Below, piece after piece: positions 51,819 through 60,538 of a DNA stretch of 64,000 bases (positions are counted from its first letter, which is position 1; each line of letters opens with the position of its first letter). A program made the position numbers and the translations under genes. Origin of the DNA: JALYUA01 sp038203955 (GTDB taxonomy: Bacteria; Acidobacteriota; Thermoanaerobaculia; UBA5066; Gp7-AA6); NCBI GenBank assembly GCA_038203955.1, contig JBBRDK010000004.1:1-64000 (forward strand), given 5' to 3'. The notes beneath the pieces were generated by a model, which did no database searches, was not told the DNA's origin, and was given only the letters and a program-made list of their open reading frames with translations.

Positions 51819-53257
51819 GCGGCCGACCTCGGCAGCTCGATCTCGAACAGCGTGCCGCCCCCGGGCGCTTCCCCGATGCGGAGCGTGCCCCCGTTCAACT
51901 CGACGAGGCTCCGGGCGATGGCGAGGCCGAGGCCGGTACCCGGGGTCGTCTGTGTCGCGGGCAGCCGCACGAAGCGTCCGAGGACCCGCTCCCGGTCCGC
52001 CGCCGGGATGCCCTCGCCGCGGTCGGCGACCCTCAGATAGACGAGAGCGTCGCGCCGGCCGGCGGAAACGCGGATCTCCGAATCGACCGGAGAGTATCGG
52101 GCGGCATTCTCGAGCCCATGACCCAGAGCCTCGGTCAACTGGCTTGGATCGACGTCGAGCCGGATCTCCTCGCGGGGGACGTCGAGCGAGAGCGCGTGCC
52201 GCGCCAGGGAATCCCCGAATCGCGCCAGCGCCGCCTCGACGACCTCGGCCGCGGTCACGATCTCCTTGCGCGGCCGCGCGACCCCGGAGTCGAGACGCAC
52301 GACGTCCATCAATTCTCCGATGCGGCGCGTGAGCGCCTGGATCTGTTCCACCGCCAGCCGCGAGGTGGGTGAACTCCCGCTCTCCGAGGCCCAGTTCTCG
52401 ATCGCGGCGCGGGCGGCCGCCACCGGCGTCTTCAGGTCGTGCGCGAGCGCGGCGAGCAGCGTCGATTTCATCTGATCGCTCGTCCTCGTCTCCTCGGCCT
52501 CCCGTTCCAGGCGGACGAAGCGTTCGCGCTCGACGGCGAGGCCGAGCAGGACGGCGCAGCCTTCCGCCATCCGATCGCTCGAGCCCATGCCCCTCGCGAC
52601 GAGGGCTCCCGCACGCTGCACTCCGATCGGAATCGGCAGGTAGATGTCCGTCCCGCCGAGGTCCGATGGAAATTCCGTTGAGCGGCCCTGCCGATAGGCG
52701 ATCTCCGCCAGGTCGTGGCGGATGTCGAGCGTCGAAGTCGCCGCCCCCGGCTGGAGCCCGCCCTGGAGGTCGCCCATGAGGACGGAGACGTGTTTCGCCT
52801 GCAGAGCCGTCGCGAGTCGATCCGCCGCGACTCCGAGAAGAGACTCCCGCGTCGTGTCCGAGAGAAACGCCTGCGAAAGACGCGTGAGATTCGCGAGGTC
52901 CGCGCGTTCGGTCTCGACCTGGCGAAGCCTTTCGCGCCCGGTGGCCGACAGCCGGCCGATCAGGAGGCCGCTCGCCAGGAACACGACGAGCGCCGCGACG
53001 TTGCGCGGCTCCTCGACGTGCAGGGTGTAGAGGGGAGGGATAAAGAAGAAGTTGAGCGCGAGGGTGCCGAGGATGGCGGCGAGAACGCCGGGGCCGCTCT
53101 CCCAGGCCCATGCCGAGAGGAAGACGGAGAGGAGGAGAAGCAGCGCGGCCGTCGAGTCCGTGAGGCGGGGAAACAGCTTCAACCCGCCGACGGTGAGCGC
53201 GACGAGGAGAGCCGCGCCCGGATAACCGGCCCGGAGATTCGGACGGGGCGCGGGCAC
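51815..53257 (-). CDS. KdpD-like sensor histidine kinase without the KdpD N-terminal domain
   Basis: 480 residues. Four membrane helices of the DUF4118 type (about 12-105, including LALNFFFIPPLYTLHV) match the middle of KdpD. A GAF-like domain and the kinase core follow, with the His in LAALAHDLKTPVAAARA and GTGLGLAIARSL. The large N-terminal KdpD and Usp domains are missing, so the input must differ from E. coli KdpD. It is divergent from the KimA-like gene. Confidence 0.9.
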   Translation of the reverse strand: MPAPRPNLRAGYPGAALLVALTVGGLKLFPRLTDSTAALLLLLSVFLSAWAWESGPGVLAAILGTLALNFFFIPPLYTLHVEEPRNVAALVVFLASGLLIGRLSATGRERLRQVETERADLANLTRLSQAFLSDTTRESLLGVAADRLATALQAKHVSVLMGDLQGGLQPGAATSTLDIRHDLAEIAYRQGRSTEFPSDLGGTDIYLPIPIGVQRAGALVARGMGSSDRMAEGCAVLLGLAVERERFVRLEREAEETRTSDQMKSTLLAALAHDLKTPVAAARAAIENWASESGSSPTSRLAVEQIQALTRRIGELMDVVRLDSGVARPRKEIVTAAEVVEAALARFGDSLARHALSLDVPREEIRLDVDPSQLTEALGHGLENAARYSPVDSEIRVSAGRRDALVYLRVADRGEGIPAADRERVLGRFVRLPATQTTPGTGLGLAIARSLVELNGGTLRIGEAPGGGTLFEIELPRSAA

Positions 53258-53314
53258 GCCGGAATTCTAACTGGCTGTCGCCGGCCGTCGCGGCCCGGGC
53301 GCTCGTTTTGACCG

Positions 53315-53347
53315 CAAACCTTTCGGGTTTCTTTCGGACTTCTTTCG
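53315..53347. promoter_or_regulatory. Three tandem 11-bp repeats before the KimA-like gene
   Basis: On the minus strand the units are CGAAAGAAGTC (53347-53337), CGAAAGAAACC (53336-53326) and CGAAAGGTTTG (53325-53315). A weaker fourth unit may extend to 53358. The direction relative to the gene mirrors the other two sites, and the edge lies 25 bases from an in-frame GTG at 53372. The 99-bp gap separates the kinase gene and the importer gene. Confidence 0.65.
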
Positions 53348-53356
53348 TCCCGTCTT

Positions 53357-55471
53357 GTGACACTCCGAAGCGTGACAGAGAGAAAGTCCGCCGCGCGGCA
53401 GTCCTCGGCCCCGGACCGGCCTCCCTCGCGTCCGAACGGGCATCCCCCGGCGCCTGTGGCGGGGAAGGAGCCGGAGTCCGCAACGCGAAAACTGCGAAAC
53501 CTGATCGTCGGCAAGCCGCGCGATCCTATGGACCCTCAGGTGTTCCACCACGTCTCGCTGGTGGCGTTTCTCGCCTGGGTGGGGCTCGGCGCGGACGGGC
53601 TCTCCTCCTCCGCCTACGGCCCCGAGGAAGCGTTCAAGGCGCTCGGGCAGCACATGTATCTCGCCGTCTTCCTCTGCGTGATGATGACCGGCACCGTCTT
53701 CGTCATCTCCTTCGCCTACAGCCTCCTCATCGAGCATTTCCCGGGCGGCGGCGGAGGATATCTCGTCGCCACGAAGCTGCTCGGTCCCCGGTTCGGCGTC
53801 GTCTCCGGCTGCGCGCTCATCGTCGACTACGTCCTCACAATCACGGTCTCGGTAGCCACCGGCTGCGACGCCGTCTTCAGCTTTCTGCCTCGGGCATGGG
53901 TCAGCCACAAACTCATGACCGAGGTCCTCGTGCTCTGCCTCCTCGTCGTCCTGAACCTGCGAGGCGTCGAGGAGTCGGTGAAGTTCCTGCTGCCCATCTT
54001 CCTCGTCTTCGTCGCCACCCACGTGGTGCTCATCTCTTATGGCCTCATCGATCACTTCTCGGCGCTTCCATCTGTCCTCAAGGGAGCGGTCACGGAAGCG
54101 CGCACCACTTCCTCGGCGATCGGCCTCTTTCCGACGCTGTTCATCCTTTTGCGCGCCTACTCGCTCGGAGGAGGGACGTACACGGGCATCGAAGCCGTCT
54201 CGAACGGCGTGCAGATCCTTCGGGAGCCCCGGGTCCGGAACGCGAAGCGAACGATGCTGTACATGGCGCTGTCGCTCGCGTTCACCGCGGGCGGAATCCT
54301 TTTCTGCTACCTGCTGATCCACGCCCACTCGGCGCCGGGCAAGACGCTGAACGCCGTTCTGGCCGAGCGGCTCTTCGGGCCGTGGAAGCTCGGCGGGTTC
54401 GACATCGGCGGCACGCTGGTCATCGTGACCCTGGTCTCGGAAGGGGCGCTGCTCTTCGTCGCCGCCCAGACCGGATTCATCGACGGGCCCCGGATCCTCG
54501 CGAACATGGCCGTCGATTCCTGGGTCCCGCGCCGATTCGCGCAGCTCTCGGACCGGCTGGTGACGAAGAACGGCGTCTTCCTCATGGGGGCCGGCGCGGT
54601 CGCGGTCCTTCTCTACTCGAAAGGGAAGAGCGATCTCTTGATCCTGATGTACTCGATCAACGTCTTTCTGACCTTCACGCTGACCGAGCTCGGGATGTCG
54701 CGCTTCTGGATCACGACGCGGAAGAACCCGGAGCACCGGAACTGGCGGCGCAACCTCGCGATACACGGCACCGGGCTGACGATGTGCCTTTCCATCCTGA
54801 TCGTGAGCATCGTCGAGAAGTTCACGGAAGGCGGATGGCTGACGGTCGTCGTGACGTCCGCGTTCATCCTCCTCGCGTTCGCGATCCGGCGGCACTACGA
54901 CAGAGTCCGCGAGCAGCTTCGCCGGCTGGACGACGTCCTGCTCCACATTCCCGTCCGCCCGCACGAGGCCCCCGAGGGTCCCGTGGACCCCGCGCAGCCC
55001 GTCGCCGCCCTTCTCGTCAACGGGTTCAGCGGCGTCGGAATCCACACGTTCCTGACGATCCAGCAGCTTTTTCCGGGGCAATTCAAGGACTACCTCTTCG
55101 TGTCCGTCGGCGTCATCGACTCCGCCAGCTTCAAGGGCGCGGACGAGGTCGAGGCTCTCCGGCAGTCGACGCGAGAGAGCCTCGCGAAATACGTCCAGTT
55201 TGCGCGGCGATTTGGATTTCGCGCGGAGGCGCGGGAGGCGATCGCGACGGAGGTCGTCGAGACGCTCGCGGATCTCGCACAGGCGACCCGCGCCGACTAT
55301 CCCCGCTGCGTGTTCTTCCTGGGGGCCCTCGTGTTCGAGAAGGACAACATCGCCCACCGGATCCTCCACAACGAGACGGCCCTCGCGATCCAGCGGCGGC
55401 TGCAATTTGCGGGCATCGAGACGGTCGTCCTGCCCGTCCGGGTCCGGCGACCGGTGGGAAGCGCCGCCTGA
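53357..55471 (+). CDS. KimA-like potassium importer (KUP/APC superfamily)
   Basis: About 700 residues. A charged N-terminal tail is followed by about 12 helices with VGLGADGLSSSAYGPEEAF near the start, as in KimA. A C-terminal soluble domain of about 170 residues (VDPAQPVAALLVNGFSGVG) could bind a ligand such as cyclic-di-AMP, by family analogy. KimA is a proton-coupled potassium symporter. The first GTG is 53357; GTG 53372 is likelier because it fits the operator spacing and clears the repeats. No ribosome-binding site is visible. Confidence 0.8.
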   Translation: MTLRSVTERKSAARQSSAPDRPPSRPNGHPPAPVAGKEPESATRKLRNLIVGKPRDPMDPQVFHHVSLVAFLAWVGLGADGLSSSAYGPEEAFKALGQHMYLAVFLCVMMTGTVFVISFAYSLLIEHFPGGGGGYLVATKLLGPRFGVVSGCALIVDYVLTITVSVATGCDAVFSFLPRAWVSHKLMTEVLVLCLLVVLNLRGVEESVKFLLPIFLVFVATHVVLISYGLIDHFSALPSVLKGAVTEARTTSSAIGLFPTLFILLRAYSLGGGTYTGIEAVSNGVQILREPRVRNAKRTMLYMALSLAFTAGGILFCYLLIHAHSAPGKTLNAVLAERLFGPWKLGGFDIGGTLVIVTLVSEGALLFVAAQTGFIDGPRILANMAVDSWVPRRFAQLSDRLVTKNGVFLMGAGAVAVLLYSKGKSDLLILMYSINVFLTFTLTELGMSRFWITTRKNPEHRNWRRNLAIHGTGLTMCLSILIVSIVEKFTEGGWLTVVVTSAFILLAFAIRRHYDRVREQLRRLDDVLLHIPVRPHEAPEGPVDPAQPVAALLVNGFSGVGIHTFLTIQQLFPGQFKDYLFVSVGVIDSASFKGADEVEALRQSTRESLAKYVQFARRFGFRAEAREAIATEVVETLADLAQATRADYPRCVFFLGALVFEKDNIAHRILHNETALAIQRRLQFAGIETVVLPVRVRRPVGSAA

Positions 55472-55473
55472 TC

Positions 55474-55752
55474 ATGCGGCTTCCGAGCGACTTCCGTTCC
55501 TGGGCCCGGGTCGCCGCGGCGATCCTGGGTCTCATCGCCGCGCCGGTCTCAATCGCGCTCGGGGAGAGTCTCCGGGCGGGGAGTTCGCGGCCCTTCTTTT
55601 TCATCGCGGCCGGCGCGGCGGCGATCGCCGCGGTCGCGCTTATTGCCGGCTCCCTCGACGTGCATGTCGAACCGCGGGCCCGAGCCCGCTCCACGCGAAG
55701 GAGCTCGAGACGGAAGCCGGTGCGCAAGGGGAGGCGCGCCGGATTTCCCTGA
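55474..55752 (+). CDS. Small two-helix membrane protein
   Basis: 92 residues with two hydrophobic segments (VAAAILGLIAAPVSIALG and FFFIAAGAAAIAAVALIAG) and an Arg/Lys-rich C-terminus. The ATG at 55474 is two bases after the importer stop, so it is coupled to it. The function is unknown; it may accompany the transporter. Confidence 0.6.
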   Translation: MRLPSDFRSWARVAAAILGLIAAPVSIALGESLRAGSSRPFFFIAAGAAAIAAVALIAGSLDVHVEPRARARSTRRSSRRKPVRKGRRAGFP

Positions 55753-55776
55753 GAAGAGCGAAAGCGCTCTCGTGGA

Positions 55777-57042
55777 ATGGCCCGCGCGCTTCATGGGACG
55801 ATGCGCGGGTTCATGTCCAGAGCACCGAGTCGGGAAGAGCTGAGGCTCGGCACCCGCGCCTTCAAGGCGAACCCCTATCCGGCCTACGCGCTCCTCCGCA
55901 ACGAAGCGCCTGTTCTGCGCGTGGCCCTCCCGGACCGGCGGATCGCCTGGCTCGTGACCCGGTACGACGACATCGCGTCCGTCCTTCGGGATCCTCGGTT
56001 CGTGAAGGACAGGAAGAATGCGTTGACGGCCGCGGAGTTCGGACGGGAACCGTGGATGCCCGGGATCTTCCGTCCGCTGACCCGCAACATGCTCGACGTC
56101 GACGCGCCGGACCACGGTCGCCTGCGCGGCATCGTTCAGAAGGGTTTCACGCCCAGGTTGGTCGAGCGGATGGCGGAGCGAATTCAGGCGGTCGCCGATG
56201 AGTTGCTCGATGGAGTCCAAGCGGCCGGCCGGATGGACCTGATCCGCGATTACGCGCTCCCGATACCGACCACCATCATCGCGGAGATGCTCGGCGTGCC
56301 GGCGGAAGATCGACATCGCTTTCACCGTTGGTCCCGGGTCATCGTGGCCGCCGATCCTTCCGGGCCGGGAATGATCCGGGCGATTCCGAGCGTCCTGAAG
56401 TTCCTCCGCTATATCCGAAGATTGATAGAACGGCGGAGATCCGGCCCTCGAGACGATCTGATCAGCGCTCTCGTTCTGGCCGAGGAAGAAGGCCAGCGGC
56501 TGAATGCAGACGAGCTCGTGGCGATGATCTTTCTCCTTCTCGTCGCCGGCCACGAGACGACGGTTAACCTGATCGGGAATGGAACCAGGGCGCTCCTCGC
56601 GAATCACGGTCAGCTGGAAATCCTCCGAGCGCACCCGGAACTCGGACAGAAGGCGACCGAGGAGCTGCTGCGATTCGACGGACCTCTGGAATTCGCGACG
56701 GAGCGATACGCGCGCGAGGACGTCGAGATCCGCGGCGCTGCGATCCCGCGGGGAAGCCTCGTCTACGCCGTGCTGGCGTCCGCGAACCGGGACGAGCGGC
56801 AGTTCCCCGATCCGGACGTCCTGGACCTGTCGAGGGACCCGAACCGCCACCTCGCCTTCGGCCTCGGAGTCCACTTCTGTCTCGGAGCACCGCTCGCGCG
56901 GCTCGAGGGACGAATCGCCATGATGACTCTCCTTCGGCGGGCGCCGGGCCTCAGCCTCGCGGTGCCCGATACGGCTCTCCGGTGGCGGCGGGGGCTCGTT
57001 CTTCGCGGACTGGAATCCCTGCCGGTCCGGTTCGGGAAATAG
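55777..57042 (+). CDS. Cytochrome P450
   Basis: 421 residues, soluble bacterial type. AGHETT at 257-262 is the oxygen-activation motif, EELLR at 295-299 is the ExxR, and the heme Cys368 lies in FGLGVHFCLG. The DAPDHGRLR motif of helix C is present. Its electron partners are not nearby. ATG 55777 or ATG 55801 could be the start. It precedes the antiporter gene by 20 bases; the substrate is unknown. Confidence 0.95.
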   Translation: MARALHGTMRGFMSRAPSREELRLGTRAFKANPYPAYALLRNEAPVLRVALPDRRIAWLVTRYDDIASVLRDPRFVKDRKNALTAAEFGREPWMPGIFRPLTRNMLDVDAPDHGRLRGIVQKGFTPRLVERMAERIQAVADELLDGVQAAGRMDLIRDYALPIPTTIIAEMLGVPAEDRHRFHRWSRVIVAADPSGPGMIRAIPSVLKFLRYIRRLIERRRSGPRDDLISALVLAEEEGQRLNADELVAMIFLLLVAGHETTVNLIGNGTRALLANHGQLEILRAHPELGQKATEELLRFDGPLEFATERYAREDVEIRGAAIPRGSLVYAVLASANRDERQFPDPDVLDLSRDPNRHLAFGLGVHFCLGAPLARLEGRIAMMTLLRRAPGLSLAVPDTALRWRRGLVLRGLESLPVRFGK

Positions 57043-57062
57043 AGAACCAGGGGCGTTTGCTG

Positions 57063-58238
57063 ATGGGACCTCATTCGGGACCCGATATCCTCCTCGCTTT
57101 TGCGGCCGCGTTGCTCGGCGCAAAGGTTCTCGGCGAGCTCGCGGAGCGGATTGGGCAACCGTCCGTGCTGGGGGAGCTGCTCGCGGGCGTCATCCTGGGT
57201 CCCTCGCTGCTGGGATGGGTTCCCGTCTCGGACGCGCTGCTGCTTCTCGCCCAGATCGGAGTGATTCTGCTGCTCTTCGAAGTCGGCCTCGAAACCGACC
57301 TCCAGGAGCTCGTCCGGGTCGGGATTCCTGCGTTGAACGTCGCGCTCGCCGGCATGGTCATGCCATTCGCCGGAGGATTCTTCCTGACACGGGCCCTCGG
57401 GCATCCGGTGGTGACGTCGGTCTTCGTGGGCGCGGCGCTGACCGCGACGTCGATCGGCATTACCGCCCGGGTTCTGTCGGAGCTCGGCATGCTCGACACG
57501 CGGGAGGGGCGCATCATCCTCGGCGCGGCGGTCGTCGACGACGTTCTGGGGCTGGTCGTCCTCGCGGTCGTGACCCAGATGGGGAGAGGCGCCGGCGGCG
57601 CGGCGGGTACGGTCGTGCGCGCCGCAGGTCTGGCCATCGGATTTCTGTTGCTGGCCGTCGCCGCCGGGATACCGATCGGACGCCGCCTGATTCGAATCGT
57701 CGGACGGGCCAACGTCCGCGGCGTCCTTCTGTGCGCAGCCGTCGGGCTCGCGCTGCTCATGTCCGTCGCGGCGAAGAGAGCGGGATCCGCGGAGATCGTC
57801 GGCGCCTTTGCGACGGGGCTCGTTCTCGCGCGGACCAACCGCCGCCACGACATCGACCGCGCCGTCAGGCCCGTGGTGGACGTGTTCGCTCCGCTCTTCT
57901 TCGTGGCGGTGGGGGCCCAGGTCGACGTCGCGTATCTCGATCCTCGAGCGGCCGGAAGCCGGAGCGCGCTCCTGCTGGCGCTCGGCCTCACCGCGGTCGG
58001 GTTTGCCGGGAAATTTCTGTCGGGGTTTTTCGCCGGACGAGGCACACGCCGCGTCTTCGTCGGAGCGGGAATGGTTCCGCGCGGCGAGGTGGGCCTCATC
58101 TTCGCGGCGGCGGGTCGCGAATCGGGCGTTCTTCCGCCGCAGATCTTCGTTTCCGTGGTGCTCGCCGTCTTCGCCACGACGTTTCTCGCACCGCCGCTCC
58201 TGAAGGCTCTTCTTCCCCGGCAAACGACGGAGGGTTGA
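57063..58238 (+). CDS. CPA2-family cation/proton antiporter
   Basis: 391 residues and about 12-13 helices. LLLFEVGLETDLQEL and the VVDDVLGLVVL double-Asp motif are typical of CPA2 exchangers, as is FFVAVGAQVD. No regulatory RCK domain follows, so it may be ungated. The start is ATG 57063; the longer frame upstream overlaps the P450 end. It may exchange Na+ or K+ for H+. Confidence 0.9.
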   Translation: MGPHSGPDILLAFAAALLGAKVLGELAERIGQPSVLGELLAGVILGPSLLGWVPVSDALLLLAQIGVILLLFEVGLETDLQELVRVGIPALNVALAGMVMPFAGGFFLTRALGHPVVTSVFVGAALTATSIGITARVLSELGMLDTREGRIILGAAVVDDVLGLVVLAVVTQMGRGAGGAAGTVVRAAGLAIGFLLLAVAAGIPIGRRLIRIVGRANVRGVLLCAAVGLALLMSVAAKRAGSAEIVGAFATGLVLARTNRRHDIDRAVRPVVDVFAPLFFVAVGAQVDVAYLDPRAAGSRSALLLALGLTAVGFAGKFLSGFFAGRGTRRVFVGAGMVPRGEVGLIFAAAGRESGVLPPQIFVSVVLAVFATTFLAPPLLKALLPRQTTEG

Positions 58239-58356
58239 GCCGGGAGGGTTCCGAATCGGTGGCGGCCCCCTCCGGATCGCGCCGAGGATCACGGAGACTA
58301 AGATTCGGGCAATCCCGGTCCCCCCGGGAGCGGCGTACCGCCGCGAAGGAGGAATC

Positions 58357-58905
58357 ATGACGATCAGGGTCCCCGCCGGCGCCATCCTCGGAACGCTCAT
58401 GGGAGTCGCGCTTTGTCCGGGCCAGACAGACGCCTCGAAATCAGCCCGGCCGGTCCCGACCGCCGAGCCCGCGAAGACCGCGGTGGAGAAAACGGCGATG
58501 CCTTCGTACGGAAAGGATTCTCCGATGCGCGTCGTGGCTTCGGAGGACGCTCCGAAAGCGGCGGGGCCCTATTCGCAGGCCGTCGTCGCCGGCGGTTTCC
58601 TCTTCGCCGCCGGCCAGGTCAACCGCGATCCGAAGACGGGCCAGCTCGTCGCCGGGTCGATCGAAGCCGCGGCGGAAAGGGTCCTCGACAACCTGGAGGC
58701 GGTCCTCAAGGCGGATGGACTCACCTGGGCGGACGTCGTCAAGACCACGGTGTACCTGACGAAGGCGGACGATTTCGCACCGCTGAACGGCGTTTACGGC
58801 AAGCGTATGGGCGAGGCGAAACCGGCACGGTCGACGGTCGTCGTGGCCGGTCTGCCGGGCGGCGCCATGCTCGAGATCGACCTGGTCGCCCGCGCCAGGC
58901 GCTGA
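58357..58905 (+). CDS. RidA/YjgF-family protein with an N-terminal signal-like sequence
   Basis: 182 residues. The C-terminal 125 residues are a full RidA domain (EDAPKAAGPYSQAVVAGGFLF, GQVNRDPKTG, and PARSTVVVAGLP with the conserved Arg). Ahead of it lies a hydrophobic segment (AGAILGTLMGVALCPG) and a flexible linker, which look like a signal peptide. GAAGGAGG at 58345-58352 before ATG 58357 supports this early start. RidA normally removes reactive imines in the cytosol, so an exported form is odd. Confidence 0.88.
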   Translation: MTIRVPAGAILGTLMGVALCPGQTDASKSARPVPTAEPAKTAVEKTAMPSYGKDSPMRVVASEDAPKAAGPYSQAVVAGGFLFAAGQVNRDPKTGQLVAGSIEAAAERVLDNLEAVLKADGLTWADVVKTTVYLTKADDFAPLNGVYGKRMGEAKPARSTVVVAGLPGGAMLEIDLVARARR

Positions 58906-58909
58906 CGGA

Positions 58910-58926
58910 GGCCTCGCGCCGAGGCC
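58910..58926 (+). terminator. Hairpin after RidA-like gene
   Basis: A perfect 7-bp stem (GGCCTCG, loop CGC, CGAGGCC) begins five bases after the stop codon. It lacks a T-tract, so termination is only likely, not shown. Confidence 0.4.
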
Positions 58927-59233
58927 AGGCGCCGCCTTGCCGTCGACGCAGCGGAGGCGCGCCCATGGGCGAGGGGTCAGGCTGCCGTTCCCGATCCCAA
59001 CGGCAGAGAGAGGACGACGAGCCCGTCCCCGGATGTACGATAGCCGACAAGTCGTGGTATGCTTGAGACGTCTTTCGACCCGCGGACCTATGGTTGCCCG
59101 CCTCCTGGAGACCGGCATTGAACCTTCAATCGCTTCCACAGGCGATCAGAGACCGGAGCAGGAAAAGTCTTCCGGGTGCCCCGAAGGGGCCTGACACCCG
59201 CAGAAGGCTGGTCCTACTCCTCCGCGTGTTCCC
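58927..59233. other. Intergenic region before the orphan kinase
   Basis: No supported gene. A TATGCT hexamer near 59056 may be a -10 box for the kinase. No repeat or strong ribosome-binding site is visible. Confidence 0.4.
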
Positions 59234-60406
59234 ATGATGCACGAATTTTTATCCGTACATCGCGCCGAGCTGATCGATCGGTGCCGACTGAAAGTCGCGC
59301 AAAGGCTCTCACCCGCCCCCACGGAAGCGGAGCTCGAGCACGGAATTCCTCTCTTCCTGGATCAGCTGGTCAAGACGCTCAAGCTGGAACAGGCGCTGCA
59401 GCCGATGCGGAGCCGCGCGGTGTCCGGTCCCGCGGGCGGCGAAGGTTCGGATGCGCATCTCTCGGAGATCGGGGAAGGCGCCGCCAGGCATGGGCGCGAG
59501 TTGCTACAGGATGGGTTCACGATAGACCAGGTCGTTCACGATTATGGAGATCTCTGCCAGGCCATCACCGACCTCGCGTTCGAGGTCAATGCGCCAATCG
59601 AGATAGACGAATTTCGAACCCTCAACCGTTGCCTGGACAACGCCATCGCCGCCGCCGTCTCAGAGTTCAACTTTCAGGGCGACCTGGGTTCTCAGAGCAA
59701 GCAGGCCGACGCGCTGAACGAGCGGCTGGGCTTTTTCGCGCACGAGCTGCGCAATCTCCTGAATTCGGCCACGCTCGCGGTCGCGGCGATGAAGGCGGGC
59801 AAAGTAGGACTCGGCGGCGCGACGGGTGCCGTGTTGGACCGGAGCCTGGCGGGGATCGGAACTCTCATCGATCGGTCCCTGGCGGAGGTTCGATTAACCG
59901 CCGGACTCCCATCCAGCCGTGAGCTGTTTTCGCTCTCAGATTTCATCGTGGAAGTGAAGCTCTCCGCCTCTCTTCAGGCGCAGGTTAAGGAATGCCTGTT
60001 TTCCGTATCCAGCGTCGATTCGCGACTCGCGATCGATGCAGATCGGGACATCCTTTTTTCTGCGGTCGGAAATCTGCTCCAGAACGCATTCAAGTTCACC
60101 CGGCCTGGGACAGAAGTAACCCTGACGGCTCATGCCGCCGGGGAACGCATCCGGATCGAGGTCGCGGACCATTGCGGCGGTCTGCCGCCTGGCGATACGG
60201 AGAATTTGTTTCTCCCGTTCGCCCAGGACGCTTCCGACAAGACCGGACTGGGCCTTGGACTATGCATCGCCCGCGAAGGTGTCGGGGCGAGCGGCGGAGC
60301 TCTCACCGTCCGAAACATCCCCGAGACCGGATGTGTCTTCACGATCGATTTGCCCCTTCGGTCGCTGCCCGAGCTGCACCCGCTGGCGGACCGCCGCGCC
60401 CGATAG
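59234..60406 (+). CDS. Orphan soluble sensor histidine kinase
   Basis: 390 residues without membrane helices. An all-helical N-terminal domain (HRAELIDRCRLKVAQRL to EFRTLNRCLDNAIAAAVSEF), of the kind seen before RsbRD-type modules, precedes the kinase. The phosphoacceptor is His170 in FFAHELRNLL and the ATPase part has LLQNAFKFTRPGT and GLGLGLCIAREG. No response regulator is adjacent. The start is ATG 59234 or 59237. Confidence 0.88.
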   Translation: MMHEFLSVHRAELIDRCRLKVAQRLSPAPTEAELEHGIPLFLDQLVKTLKLEQALQPMRSRAVSGPAGGEGSDAHLSEIGEGAARHGRELLQDGFTIDQVVHDYGDLCQAITDLAFEVNAPIEIDEFRTLNRCLDNAIAAAVSEFNFQGDLGSQSKQADALNERLGFFAHELRNLLNSATLAVAAMKAGKVGLGGATGAVLDRSLAGIGTLIDRSLAEVRLTAGLPSSRELFSLSDFIVEVKLSASLQAQVKECLFSVSSVDSRLAIDADRDILFSAVGNLLQNAFKFTRPGTEVTLTAHAAGERIRIEVADHCGGLPPGDTENLFLPFAQDASDKTGLGLGLCIAREGVGASGGALTVRNIPETGCVFTIDLPLRSLPELHPLADRRAR

Positions 60407-60538
60407 CTAGAGATAAATCCGACCGACCCGTTCGCTCGGCGGCGGTAGGATACCGATGCTCGCGGTGTTGCCCATGAGACAGAGAACGCTCTTGTAAGGT
60501 CGGCGATTCCGTGGGCCGGGACCAGAGGGAGGCAAGCG

